In this document: positions 48,127 through 60,014 of the stretch, one piece after another
Numbering within the stretch: position 1 is the stretch's first letter
How the letters are laid out: the number at the start of each line of letters is the position of its first letter
Source of the DNA: Symsagittifera roscoffensis
Lineage: Eukaryota > Xenacoelomorpha > Acoela > Convolutidae
NCBI RefSeq assembly: GCF_963678635.1
Contig: NC_087067.1
Span: 14,151,018 to 14,215,017, forward strand
Reading direction: 5' to 3'
Length of the DNA stretch: 64,000 nt
Position numbers and translations under genes: made by a program
Notes under the pieces: model-generated
The model's input: only the letters and a program-made list of their open reading frames with translations
Database searches by the model: none
Told to the model about the DNA's origin: nothing

Positions 48127-48735
48127 CAATGGAAGGTGCCAGATAAATTGTAAAAATTGTTTCAAAATCAAACACAGACGTCTCTTGTGTTAAAACTAAT
48201 TGTCTCTTACATTTCTGACCAGTAGTAGATTTAAAAGGGTAGACCCTTTGACCGCCAAAAAACTGTTCAAAACAGAGTAAAACATGTTCTAAACAAAATG
48301 ACACACATAACAAAGTTTTTCCAGTTTTGTGGCTTATAGCGACAGTTTTCGACTCTTGGGATGACCTACGGATCCTTGCAAAACCAACTGGATGAAAAAA
48401 AGCATGAAAAATTAGTTTTTTTTTGCGTAAACAATTAAATTGTTGAATTGATTGTTTAACAATATCTCATGTTTTGCTCAAAAGTAAATTTAAAGAAAGT
48501 AGCAGAAAAAGGTAGCAGTAGGACTTTTTGAGAAAAAACTTGTTTTTTACGTTTAAAACATGTTTTTTTTTAATAATTGGATAAAAAACTTTTTAAACCC
48601 CCCACCCTGCGTTTGACCGCCTAAAGGGGATTTATTCATGGTCGAAAAGTCGACCCTCCGAAATCTGCTACGGCTCAGAAATGTAAAAGACAGTTGATTC
48701 TAACACACGCGGAGTCCATCTAGCACCTTCCATTG
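48127..48735. mobile_element. Foldback element with arms of about 120 bp, copy B
   Basis: Same structure as at 37,373. In this copy the outer ends match better (CAATGGAAGGTGCCAG and CAATGGAAGGTGCTAG). Confidence 0.6.
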
Positions 48736-49147
48736 AGTTGTTTTTTGTGCCCTTTTTCATATTTTCTGCGCCTACTGTTCAAAGTGGCAGTTTGTGATAA
48801 AAAGGCATGCGTTCAGAAAATAGAAGAAGCAGTAATTTTCAAGAGCAGTAACTCAATTTACTTGAAAAATGTTTCGATTTCTTTTTAAAAGGTTTCGACG
48901 TTTGATATTTTATGAGCTTATCTGATAAAATATTAATATTAAAATTGCTAGGGTCATGAAACGAGTTATTTTTCTGAGCTTTGAAAAAAGCGGAACATCT
49001 ATACTTGGGGTGGTTTTTTATTCAGTCATTTTTCGGCGATCATAATAATATTTTTTATCAAAAATTGTTTCAACTTCATTGAAGATGTTAGCTCTCTGGA
49101 TTCAAAAGTAAAAAAATTGCTAATTTGTCTGTGCTCTGAATTAATTT

Positions 49148-49480
49148 ATGCGCGCCGTGAAGATTTTATTTAAGACGCTGAAAGCGAAACGCAATTTTCT
49201 ATGCGTCGCGAACTATTTCGCTCTACAAAATCGTTCCAAATTGAATTGGGGCAGCAAGCTAAAATTCCGTATGAATTACCGTTCTGGTCCGTCAAAAACC
49301 TCAAAAAAACGCACGGATAGTTCATTCTTTATTCGTGTTGTCCGAATGCCGAACCTTCTTATCAAGCAAAAAATCGACATTTTGCCAAGCCCAAACATTT
49401 CAAAAAAACTATCACAAACTTCTTTGTCAACATGGCAGTTTCCAAATTCTGTTTTTCAAGATCCTGTACTTGGTTTCTAG
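49148..49480 (+). pseudogene. Candidate open frame, copy B (fused by deletion)
   Basis: Starts like the copy A frame (MRAVKILFKTLKAKRNFLCV). A deletion of about 390 bp joins SGPS to KTSKKRTDSSFFIRVVRM, giving 110 codons. The length is therefore a product of the deletion. Unknown family. Confidence 0.22.
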
Positions 49481-50703
49481 CTCTTGCCTGATTTATGTGA
49501 TCTGAAATTACTTATTTGTAAACATCCTCTGTTATAGTGGTATTTGTAACCTTTTATAAAAGGAATTGAAGTCTATTTTTTTGTTGTTGTTGTTGAATGA
49601 ATCAGGGGCCATCATTCATAGGGTTTTCGCAATCAGACGCATACATATGATCTCTGTTGAACTCTCCGTTGACTTTGAGCTCGCAAGAATTAGTAAGCAG
49701 ACCCTAATTTGTACAAAGTTTTTGATAGGTTTGAATAATAAAAACAAGACAAAAATGCAGTTTGCATAATATTTTATTGAAAATTGTGTAAAATAGTTGA
49801 GTTTTTAAAAAGTTTTTAAAAAACTACTTTCTAAATAAATGACTTGTTCAAAAAATATTAAGTTTTCTGCCAAATTAACTGCGTGAAAATAGTGTCAATT
49901 ACCCAGTTGGTTTTCGCGGTTACGTCATACAATGTCTTTCAAATGCAAATTTTAAGTTAAATTGAGTTTCATTCATTTCACTCGTGCTGTTTTCAGAAAA
50001 AATTTGATTAAATTTTTCGCTTTATTTTCTATTAAAAACGCTAATAGTTTTTTCTTGTTTAACAAATTTTTAGCGGAATCAAAATGGAAGTTGTGGTCTA
50101 AAATTTTACTTTGGAGTGAAATATGATAGGAGCATGTTAATTATTTTATTTCAAAAAATCAGTAGTTTGTTTTACGATTACTGAATCTTCTCAATAGTAT
50201 TTTGGCTAAAGTAATTTTTTTTTGGTGTATTACTATTTTTCGAGTCCTGCTATATTATGTTTGACCCAGTAGAAGCATTTTATATTTCATACTCTTTTTC
50301 TAATGCTCGGTAATGGTTTCCTAATATTTGTGACTTTGAGCAATTTAATCGGCCGAAAAAGTGCGTTTTAGATAATTTAAATTTTTCACGTGATTTGTTT
50401 TTGTTCTGAATGACTTGCGACGTCAAAAGATTAATTTTGACGTCGCAAATAATAATTTTAGGTTAATTAATTAGGTTCAAGTTTCGTTGATCGAAAAAGG
50501 ATATTCCAAACAATTTGGCATTAACTATATTTTTTGCTACTCATAATATAAAATAAAGAAAGCAGAACTGGTTGGAAAACCTGATCGACTTCGGGTTTCA
50601 ATGTTTAGTTTCTCGGCGGAATATAAAAATTACCGGTTGATCTAATTTTCTCAAATTGGGCTAGTTTTACTAAGAAATTGTTAATAATAAAATATTTTTC
50701 GAA

Positions 50704-50772
50704 GACGCTTAGCATACTGGCAGGGCGTTCAATTCTTGAGTGTTAGATCGTGTAATCGATCCCCTGCCATGG
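50704..50772 (+). repeat. tRNA-like (SINE-head-like) sequence, copy B
   Basis: Counterpart of 40,341-40,410, with the slightly better B-box-like TAATCGATCCCC. Confidence 0.3.
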
Positions 50773-50959
50773 CAATGACATTGTGTTAGGAAGAGTGCTC
50801 ACTTGACCTCTAGCTTCAAGTCTGCCACAGCAATTTCGGGTGCACATGAAAGTTCTAGACTAAAAAAACGACCTTTAGTCGCTAAAAAAGCGTCACTCAA
50901 CAAAATGAATTCAGCCTGGAATGTGGGGAACCTCTGCGAAATTTAGGGAGCAATGAAAT

Positions 50960-51253
50960 TTAGGGAGCTGCAGCATTATATTTTTTCTTCGAATTTTGAA
51001 AGTTAGTTTCAAAAACAGTCATTTTTTCTGTTTTACTTGATTTCATTGGCACTTTTTCGGAACTATGGAATTCGCTCCTGCTTCCTGAGTGCAATGAAAT
51101 TTTAGACGGCTTTTCATTTAAGGGTAAGATATGAATGAAAAACTTATCTCGGTGCCTTGAATCGAATCTTTGTGATGAACTTTGCACTAATTTTGTGACG
51201 TATACAAACGAATACTGTGTATATTGAACAAACATCAGGAAACACAAGGTCAT
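50960..51253 (-). CDS. Candidate open frame, copy B, minus strand
   Basis: Shares about 85 residues with 40,566-40,895 (for example SRHRDKFFIHILPLNEKPSK), then ends in an AT-rich tail that differs. Unknown function. Confidence 0.28.
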   Translation of the reverse strand: MTLCFLMFVQYTQYSFVYVTKLVQSSSQRFDSRHRDKFFIHILPLNEKPSKISLHSGSRSEFHSSEKVPMKSSKTEKMTVFETNFQNSKKKYNAAAP

Positions 51254-52819
51254 TGTGAGTTTAGTCCAACATCAAAACTTTCATTCATTCTCTTTTCTCT
51301 TGTATTTGCATTCAAAGGCCTGCTTTCAACCTGAATCAAGTTTCGAATTTTTGGTCAATCACATTATTGTATGTCGTATTTTATCTCGAAAAGACATTTG
51401 GTTGGATCGTTTTCTGACTGGCCTAAGTTTCGTGTCGGCTGTGTCAAACTAGCATCAAAGTCCACAATTGAAGATATTTCGATGCTACCAAGTAGAATTT
51501 TCCTAAGGAAGATGTTAGATTCAATTGAACTCACGTAGTTCATTGAATTCTTGCGAAATATGGTGTTTGTCAGTTCTAGATATGAAATCGCGGTGAACAA
51601 TTATGAAGATATTTTGTTTGAGTGAATGTTGATATGTGGCATGTTCGAATTGTGACCTTTTAAACATGTGAACTGATCACATTGGTAACATAAAACATCG
51701 AAGCAACGTCTTTAAAATCATCTAAAACAAGTTTTGAAAATTGTTATGTATTGTGCTGAAAAAAGAAAATTTTATCCGTAGGCATTTTCACTTAAAAAGC
51801 CAAAAAAACACGTGACGGCTAGACTTTTCAGAAATAAAAACAAAAAACGCTTCATTTTTTTTGCTATACATTTTTTTTTGCTTTTGATGCTCTTGATACA
51901 GTTGGAATTTATTATGGTTTGACCTGGAAAATTTTAGACTGAAATCACTTATTTTAATGACATAATAATCTTTTCAGATTTTTCAATCATAGTGCACGCA
52001 TTTTTTAATACAAAAGATTTTCTAAAAGTAAACTAGCTTTAATTTGTATTCAAGTTGATTAAATCTTTTCAAGATAGCATTGGCAAATATTACATTCAAG
52101 TCTTTTGTGATTTGCATTATACACCTGCGGCTGAAAAGTCATTTGCTCACTTTTTTGTTGGTACGTAGTCTGAACTAGCGAGGGGAATTAATTGCATGCT
52201 TGGTAATATCTTTTTAATGGCTTTTCTAATCACTGAAGACTCTGTTGACGGACTCAGAGGAGTAATTGCTCATCTTTTATGCATAGATTCTAATCACTTC
52301 GTGAAATCAAGGCAGGGGTGAAAAGAAAACGGTTTCCTTTTAGTTGAGAAATTTAAGTAGAACTGCTTCTTTTAGTTCAAAATCTGTATTTGTGGCTTTT
52401 TTATTACTAGTTAACCTAGAAGTATAATAAAGGCTGTGTAAAAAGGCTACTTTCCTAGTTTTGTAAAGCCTGATTGTACTTGATTTTTTTTAAAGCAAAA
52501 TTAGTTTATCTTCAGAATTTTTTGTCATTGAGATTCTTTAGTGAAATAACTAATTTTCAATTTTATTTGACCTAATACATGAATCAGCGCTGCATTTGCT
52601 TCTAAAAAGCAGATAACCATTTGTATGTAGAGTTGACCTAATTATCCCAGAAATCTAGCCCCAATACCTTAGCAATTGAGGCCATTGCTACCTACAAAGT
52701 GTAAACCTAGACTCAGCGTTATCCTAATTGGGCAAATGGCATGTTCGAATTCGTTCGTAATGTTTCTGTAGGCTGTTTGTATTTGTGTCTCGTGTTCGTT
52801 CCTTCGTGTTTACTTTCAG

Positions 52820-53033
52820 GCCAATGTATTGTAAATTCGCAACAATTTGTGCTGTAATCCGTTTCTGTTGGGTTTATAAGGGTTACATCAAAGTATGTTT
52901 ACGTGGCCAATGTTTGGAAACCCAATATGGTTGTGTTTTATTATCACGTCGAGAAATAGCTCATAAAATTGAACAGCTTAGTTTTTTTATTGAACGGGTC
53001 TTTGGCCCCTTTTTGAAGAATAATATGCAATAA
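52820..53033 (+). CDS. Candidate 3' terminal exon, cysteine-containing
   Basis: The acceptor TTTACTTTCAG ends at 52,819. One leftover base is followed by 70 codons and TAA. The frame reads PMYCKFATICAVIRFCWVYK, then KVCLRGQCLETQYGCVLLSR, then REIAHKIEQLSFFIERVFG and LKNNMQ. Codon use (CGT, GGC, ACC) is less AT-biased than the flanks, and the C-terminal half looks like an amphipathic helix. Five cysteines lie in the first half and one in the second. No family is recognised and no upstream exon is assigned. Confidence 0.4.
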
Positions 53034-53161
53034 AAAGTTTAAACAACGCATTCAGTTAGTTTGAACTTAATTTCGTTAGAATTGAAGAGCTTTTGGTTTG
53101 AAAAATGTGGGAGGAAAAAATAAACAGAACCATGGCTTCAATCAAATTTTGATTTTAGCAG

Positions 53162-53392
53162 GAGTTTTTGATTACTATTTTTGTAGAAATCGGTACGTGT
53201 TACTTTCCTACTAAAATAGTTAAAAGATTTTAATTGAACTCATTTGAAAAATTCCCCAATTTTTTATTAGAAAAAGAGTTTTTGATTGCTATTTCCAGAA
53301 ATCGATACATGTTTTTTCCTACTAAAATAGTTAAAAGATTTTAATTAAACTCATTTGAAAAGTTCCCCAATTTGTTATTAGAAAAATCGGAA
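53162..53392. repeat. Local tandem duplication, about 114-bp unit x2
   Basis: GAGTTTTTGATT starts both units (53,162 and 53,276). Both contain CTACTAAAATAGTTAAAAGA and CCCCAATTT. Confidence 0.9.
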
Positions 53393-53881
53393 AAACAGAC
53401 ATCTACTTGTAATTTAACTTCAAAATAGTTTTTCAATTGAAATACTACCAACTGAATGAGATAATTTACTGAGAACATCATTAAGCATCATTAAATGTCA
53501 ATGAAGGAAGTGAGTTTCCGATGATGCAGTTCGTGTAATTTGTAAGGAAAAGTTTTTGTGCATTCTAGCTCATCTTTCTGTTTATGCAAATGTGCCCAAA
53601 CTAAGTTCCAATATTTTAGGTCGTTTTTCAGGAAAGAGTTAAAATTTGTTTGCGCTTATATTTATGTTTTTGCAGTTTGACATTTGATTTCTCTATAACT
53701 TCACATCGTTTTCTTTTAGCTAAGAGAAAGCAAGTTACGCTCTCGAAAAATTATTCAGTCAACTTGCGACTTTTATAGTGAAGCTATTTTCACCTGTGAT
53801 CATCTTGTGTAAATTTATGAGGTTTCGAAAATTATAGTTTGGCCAATTTGAGATAATTAAAGCGCGAAATATTGCGTTCTT

Positions 53882-53932
53882 ATAACACGCGTAAACGGCG
53901 GGTTAATGCGATGTTTACGTTAGCGTGTGAGT
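53882..53932. other. Imperfect hairpin
   Basis: ACGCGTAAAC and GTTTACGTTAGCGTGT are near-complementary around a GC-richer loop. Meaning unknown. Confidence 0.35.
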
Positions 53933-54504
53933 GAATTAAATGAGGAAAAAATGAATTTTTTTTTCGATTAATTTGTCAAATTTTTAAACAAAAAACATTT
54001 CAATGGCCCTTGAAGAGCACTCAGATCATTCAGAAGTTCGCTCTAATATATAAGCAGTCTTGATTTTCATTACGACATTATCTATCCTGAAATTTTCTTC
54101 AAATTGAAAGTGGGTCTTCCACATTCTTTCCTTACAGCTTAGTGAAAAAAATTTAGCCTTTTTATACTACATCCCATTTTATAATATGAAGGGGATGGGG
54201 AAGAGGTATACTCACTGTATTAAAAAACTGATTTGATTTTTCTAAAGTGGGTTTGTTCCATCAATAACATGTCAACACACAAAATAAGTAAACTGAGTGA
54301 TTTGTGCAAAGTTTGATATGATGTGTTGTACGTTTTCTTTTGTTAAACATTAGAAGTGTTTAGGGTACGAAAAACGTGCATGACTTCTGGTTTCCAGATT
54401 GACTTCAATTTTCTGAATTTCCATTGGAATATAAAATTACCTATTGATTCAATTTTCTCTAAATAGGATAACTTTATGAAAAAAGTGACAACCAGAATTC
54501 TTGG

Positions 54505-54544
54505 TGATATTTGTTATTCGAAGCTGATATTTGTTATTCGAAGT
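54505..54544. repeat. 20-bp direct tandem repeat x2
   Basis: GATATTTGTTATTCGAAG occurs twice in immediate succession. Confidence 0.85.
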
Positions 54545-54838
54545 TCAAAAATTTTCAATGAAGTTCAAATCTTTCACACTTCTTCAACTGTCTGTTGGCT
54601 ATGTTTTAGTTAAAATTTTTCTGAGGCTAATTTTAATCTTTTTCCAAACATCTTTTTTTTTAAAAAAAAATAGATAGCATCAAATTGGGGAAAAGAGTAA
54701 AAACAGAAATGTAATCAAATATGAAAAAAATGAAGAAATAAAATTCTATTTTTCTTTCGCGTATTTTCCGTTTGAAAATACTTCAAACAAAAACAGCACT
54801 AGTTTGATGATTGGTCCCGCCTATTTTCTAAAAAGAAA

Positions 54839-54908
54839 ACCCAGCACGGGATTCGAACCTAGGCATTGGGTTGCGTAACCGGATTCGTACCTGCTAGACT
54901 AACTTGGC
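54839..54908 (-). tRNA. Degenerate tRNA-like gene (pseudo-tRNA or SINE head)
   Basis: On the minus strand an A box (TAGTCTAGCAGG, one mismatch to consensus) and a perfect B box (GGTTCGAATCC) are 30 nt apart. The 70-nt span has an acceptor stem with six of seven positions pairable (wobbles included). The T stem has mismatches, the D and anticodon stems are poor, and the anticodon cannot be read with confidence. There is no second copy in the window. Confidence 0.45.
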
Positions 54909-56189
54909 AACTTTCGGCAGCATCATAGAGAAAATAAGATGCTTACTGTTTGAATTAACCACATACTGAACCTCTGTTTTTATCAGGGACGACAGCATTC
55001 TTAAGGGACCAAACAAGTAAATTAGTACCCAATAATTGCATACTGTTCATGGTAAGTGTGCATTTAGCTAAACTTGAGCTCTCGGTCAATCATCTTATCA
55101 TGTATTGCGTGCTGAGACGGTTGTTTGGAGTCGGTTTTACTGACTAGCTTCAAGGACAAGATTACAATAAGCGGTGTGCATAAAAGTGTTATCAGCTGAG
55201 GTGATTAGGGGATTGAGCTAATTTTACGGTCCAACTCCGAACTCGGTTTATATTTGCTCGCAGTCCTAGTTGTAAATTCCGCAGGTAAACACAAATTCTT
55301 ATTCTCCTAGGACTAAAATAGGACCTATTTGCTGTTTCAGGTTGAATTCAGAAGTAGCTAGCAGTCCAATTACATGTTTTGTCACGCTATCTGATATTTT
55401 CGGTTGTTGGGTTTCCAAACCACCAAACACAATTATTTGAGCAAAATCAACTTATTTTGAATTAGACATGGAGGCTTAAAATAGGAAAAGAACTTAAAAA
55501 ATCTAATAAAAGACTGATCTTGAGTGAATTTTCATTAGACTGAATTGGTTTTTTAATAAGCAATGAAAACCATTTATTTTCCTCTGAAGATGTTATTAGT
55601 TTGGTTATCTCGTGGTTTGTAGATTTAGTTTTTGTTCCAAGATAAGCTTTTTTTAATGAAGGTAAATGTGAACAAGTGATCTAATTTAGGCGCTCATAGC
55701 AAAACCGAATTGAACGGCAGTAGCCAGTTTTGCAAAATCGTACATTTTTCCTACCAGAGAATCATGAGAGAAAATGCAACGAATTTTTCTGAAATTTTTG
55801 GCTTTCATCTTGACTTGAGTTTGTTTCGTTGGAAAAAATCTTTGAACAAAGGAAAATGATCAAAATTTTAAAAACTGAAATAGTTCATAGTTATTTTTCC
55901 TTCCCACACTAATTTATTAATTAGTGATATACTTTGGATATAGCACGCTTCTATTCATAATAGAAAGATGTCTGCGCGAGGATTAAATAAAACTCATCAG
56001 AAGTTTCGCTTACTTGGAAATGTATCTGTGATGTAATTTACGCTTCTGTGTTCTGAGATGTTTTCCACGCATACCATACCGCTCGATAGTTGTTTTGGGG
56101 CAGAGATTTAAATGAGTACTTTAGGAGGAAAAATAGTGGGTTCAAAGCTTGCATGGAACCCGTGCTTGTCCAAAATGTTCAGTAAAACT

Positions 56190-56345
56190 CCATCGTATCT
56201 TAAATTCGTCTGTCAATAACTCGTCATGTTTAGGCTATAAAACTTTTGCATGTTTCAGCTATATCATATGGCGACATTTTTTAATTTTAACCCATATAGC
56301 GGCTTTTGCAACAGAGCTCTGCATGCAGTTTCAAGCGTTATAGCT
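56190..56345. repeat. Diverged direct repeat, left member
   Basis: Similar to 56,745-56,890: CGTCTGTCA, CATATGG, AGAGCTCTGCATGC versus AGAGCTTTGCATGC and TTCAAGC are shared in order. The open frame at 56,149 runs across this repeat and is not counted as a gene. Confidence 0.55.
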
Positions 56346-56744
56346 AAAAAACTAAGTGGGGTTTTGCTACTATTGACTTCGTATTGCATTGGTTTTGCTG
56401 AACTATATCTAGAAAAATGATACTATTGGTCTCTAAATGTTTTTGACTTTTTGTCTGTCACATATCTAGATTTTAGGGCTCCAAGATCGAACGTGAACTC
56501 TGAGGCTCACGAACAACCATTTGTTAGAAATGATTTTAAAAGTTTCAAATTTTTTTCCAAAACATATTTTTTTTTTGCAGAAAACTCCTTTTTATGTTGA
56601 AATTTCGGTTAAAATCATGAGACTGCCTCGTTCTCTAGATTCATTTTAGAGGTTTTTTAGGTTCATCTAGAGACTCTAGATCGATGAATGAAGGTTTTTC
56701 ATTTTCTAAAGATTAAAAAAGTTTATGTGCATTTATTATATGTT

Positions 56745-56890
56745 TTAATGCGTCTGTCACTATCTCTAAATGTGTTAGCTATCAAATTTTTCCATGTTAA
56801 TTCTGTTCCATATGGCCGACAACTTTAAACTAAAGATCGGTTTTTATCTCAGAGCTTTGCATGCGTGTTCAAGCACTAAAGCAAAACCAG
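56745..56890. repeat. Diverged direct repeat, right member
   Basis: Partner of 56,190-56,345, roughly 70% alike by eye. It is followed by the CTGGGC hairpin. Confidence 0.55.
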
Positions 56891-56906
56891 ACTGCTCCTC
56901 TTATAC

Positions 56907-56921
56907 CTGGGCGAAGCCCAG
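56907..56921. other. Perfect hairpin CTGGGC-GAA-GCCCAG
   Basis: A 6-bp perfect stem with a 3-nt loop, GC-rich in AT-rich DNA, directly after a diverged repeat. It may be a transposable-element tail structure. Confidence 0.6.
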
Positions 56922-57463
56922 ATTATTCTGACTGCACTTTGTATGGCCAATTTAAAAGTTTTTCAGTAAAAAAATTGACAATATAATTGAATTTTTTCAA
57001 AGTTTATCCCCCTATACACTAATATAATCTACAAAGGGATGTATTTAGCGTCTTGTTTCCTAATAGTACGACCAAATGACTTAATGACTTGCCTCCATTC
57101 AATTTGGAATGCATTAATCCCCCGCTGACGCATGTTGTAAGAGCGCAATATATCGCGCGTTTATTTTTTCAAATAATCAAATTTCAAACCCTCTTAACTT
57201 TACAAAAAATTATCACAGGATATTTTTTAAATTTGAGCTCAAGAAATCAATATCTTTAAGGTGGTATAAAAATTCTGTCAAAAATGCTTGGTTAATTAAT
57301 GCTAAAATAGTCTGTTAAGTCTGGTTAAAATTGACTGAATAAAAAAACACCCTAAGCTTAAAGATTGCGAACTTTGTTCGAAAGTTGGAATAATAATTGT
57401 GTACGAATTTTTCTGTTCTTGGCATGATTTCGTTTTTTTGCCGGTTACTAAACAAAATTGCAG

Positions 57464-57565
57464 GGCTCCAAGTTTCTTTTGTTCATTTCCTTTGTTAAAA
57501 GTAAAGCAAACTCCACCATCGCGCAGCAAAAATGCAAAGCTCACGAAAAAGCTAATGATTTCTAG
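57464..57565 (+). CDS. Weak candidate 3' exon
   Basis: The acceptor AACAAAATTGCAG ends at 57,463. Then 33 codons (GSKFLLFISFVKSKAN, then STIAQQKCKAHEKANDF) and TAG. Short, unrecognised, possibly chance. Confidence 0.22.
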   Translation, partial: GSKFLLFISFVKSKANSTIAQQKCKAHEKANDF

Positions 57566-57808
57566 TTTCGAAAAAGGTTTTTAATTTTCGGATTTCCCAG
57601 CCATGCATGAACTAATCTTAAAATTCAAAGAGCTTGAAATGGATGTATTTTTATCTTCGAAATTTGAAAGTTGAAAAACGTTCCAAAGTTTTGATCAATT
57701 TATTTTCCGGTTTCCTTGTTTCTTTTACAATTTTTCAACCATCTATTAGCTATTTACTAAAGTGTGCTTCAAAAGACAAGTCATATCTGCTTTAAAATAG
57801 TTCTTCTG

Positions 57809-57940
57809 ATGGCAATTCGAGTTATCGACTTATTTGGCGGACATAATCGTTTCACTGTTATTGAACAAGACTGCTCGTACCAGGACAAAGCCCTGAATGT
57901 TCCCACCGACTGCCCATTAATTGGCCTCGAGTCGTTTTTG
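57809..57940 (+). CDS. Candidate 5' or internal exon
   Basis: From ATG, 44 codons read MAIRVIDLFGGHNRFTVIEQ, then DCSYQDKALNVPTDCPLIGL and ESFL, followed in phase 0 by GTATATG as a possible donor. The codons (CTCGAG, CCCACC, GGCGGA) are much GC-richer than the flanks. No downstream exon is assigned and no family recognised. Confidence 0.38.
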
Positions 57941-60014
57941 GTATATGAACTTTTGACAATTACAAGTTTTAGGCTGATAATATCAAAGTGTTATCAAAGA
58001 GTGATTTATAGAATAAATAAGACCAAATAGCTTGCCTCAATTCAATTTGGAACGATAATGAGTGCGGATAATTTGCCACGCATAAATAATTTGCGCATTG
58101 AAACAAATTATCAAAATACTTATCCAGAAGCAAAGCCGCACTTTAGTCAAGTGCAAGCATACTAGCTTGGCAAACACCAGATTTCCGGATCGATGCCCAT
58201 GCGCAGTCAACTTTTCTAAAATTGGTCATAAAAAACAACCCCTTTTATAAACCAATCTTTGAAAGTCGGAACAATTAGCAGTATATTCTTTACCTATTGG
58301 ATGCTCAGTTGCTACTGCGTGTGCCTCAAGTATAAAAAGTTGCGTTCCTGAAAGTAACATTTTTTTTACAATGTTGCCAAATATGAAGATGCTGCTTTGA
58401 AAAGATTCAACTGTTTCCTATAATTTCTATAGCCCAATTGATAGAAAGTAACAATAAGATTAACATTCTTCTAAAGATTTGAATTGAAAATGTTTGTAAA
58501 GAATTGCATTAAACTAAAATTGAATAGATTTTGAAAACAAGTTGAACTCGCTGAATACCCCTAGTTTTTGCTGTTTTTATTAGTTTTTCTATTTCCACGA
58601 AGATGGATAATACGCGCGATTCTCATGCAAATGTTGAACTAATATCGCTAAAAGTAATCAGCTTCCAATGATGGTTTTTTCTTGACTTATCTTCGTTGGT
58701 TTGTTTTCGCCCTCGAAGTACCTTTCAAGTCTAAATGAAAAATAAAGCCTTCTTTTTCTATGAGCTCTTTATCTTTTTCTTATTACATTTTTTTAGATTA
58801 CTACCAACTTTCCTTGTACGGTTCTTCATATTCATACGCTTCCTTCTATATGCAATAAAAGGTGATTCTGCTGTATGGAATTTCATTCAACCTAACCGGA
58901 TATTGCTCCATTTTTGCTAACATGCGCCCGAAATTTTTAAGTATGACGTTGTTTGACCCAGTTTATAACTTGAATTTTTTACTACCCAGCTCTGCAAATT
59001 TTTGTGCGAAAATCTTGCTCCTTGAGTTGTTCGAAAAAAATCCCCCCGAGAATTCATGTTTTTGGTTATGTTATCGCTGCTAAGACTTGAAAACTGTTTA
59101 AGCCTAACCAGAAATCGAATAACTACTTCAATAATAGAAGATTAACGCTTCTCACTGGATTTTATCTCTTTTTGACCTCAGTTGCTCTTAGCATCCAGTG
59201 AAAATCCAGCTCAGTTCTTTTAAGTTACTTGCTTCAAGGGGTTATCCTTTACCCTTTTTATCGATTACGTCACTATAAACCTATTCGCAAGCCACCGAGC
59301 AAAAATTTTAGCTGCAAATCCGAATCGCTCTGTTTTTTTTTTTCCATTTCCTACCGTCTCTAATTTCCATTAGTCCATTTCCCTCCTTTTCCTTTTAGTC
59401 GTCTTCAGTTTTTAATGTGCTTTTTTTGCTTTGATGTTTTGTAGCGCTCCTCTATTTCATAATTAAGTTTGATTTTATCGATAATATAGCGTTGTTTAGC
59501 TTTTTTGACATTTCTATGATAGCGATACATGTGTTTCAAATTTTGGTACTCACCTGAAAACAGTCAATTAGGATTTTTATGGGATTTTTTATGGCATAGT
59601 TATTATGGTTTTACAAGTAGTACAGCGTAGTATTTCAGTACAATTTTTTTTGATACTTTAAATGATTTTTTTTGCTCCGACTCCGAGCACACTCTAAGTG
59701 TGCTAATAACGTAGGGATAAGGCGGACTAGTTTTTCACGATAATTTGTGTACCTCGAAGAATCCTCTATTAGTTTTTCAACAATATAATTAAATATTTAA
59801 TGATGTATGATTTGAAGTTTGATATGTTTTTCCTGACATCACATGTCTTATTTAAAAATCGAAACTTTCAAAATTAAAAAAAAAAATCAAAAAAAGGTAG
59901 CATGTTTTTCTCTCTAAATGTTCGGAAATTTGAAAAAATGGTCAAAAAATTTTGTGCATTTTGCTCAGCAACCATATACTCCTGTTAGTCTTGTTCAATT
60001 TTGCGCTGAATTTT

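Larger units (their letters stand above)
42242..52605. repeat. 10-kb segmental tandem duplication, copy B
   Basis: Head-to-tail with copy A and about 10,364 bp long. The extra length is the double MITE (678 bp) plus 43 bp of flank, offset by a deletion of about 390 bp near 49,290 and small indels. It ends at ATTTGCTTCTA, after which unique sequence starts. Confidence 0.95.

Noticed and set aside
48050-48313. Minus-strand 87-codon frame in copy B
   Set aside because: It passes through the left arm of the foldback element. Copy A has a stop at the same place.
56149-56343. 64-codon plus frame
   Set aside because: It coincides with a diverged direct repeat whose other member has no open frame.
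58735-59083. Two overlapping plus frames rich in Phe and Leu
   Set aside because: Typical of translated T-rich DNA, with no acceptor, donor or motif support.
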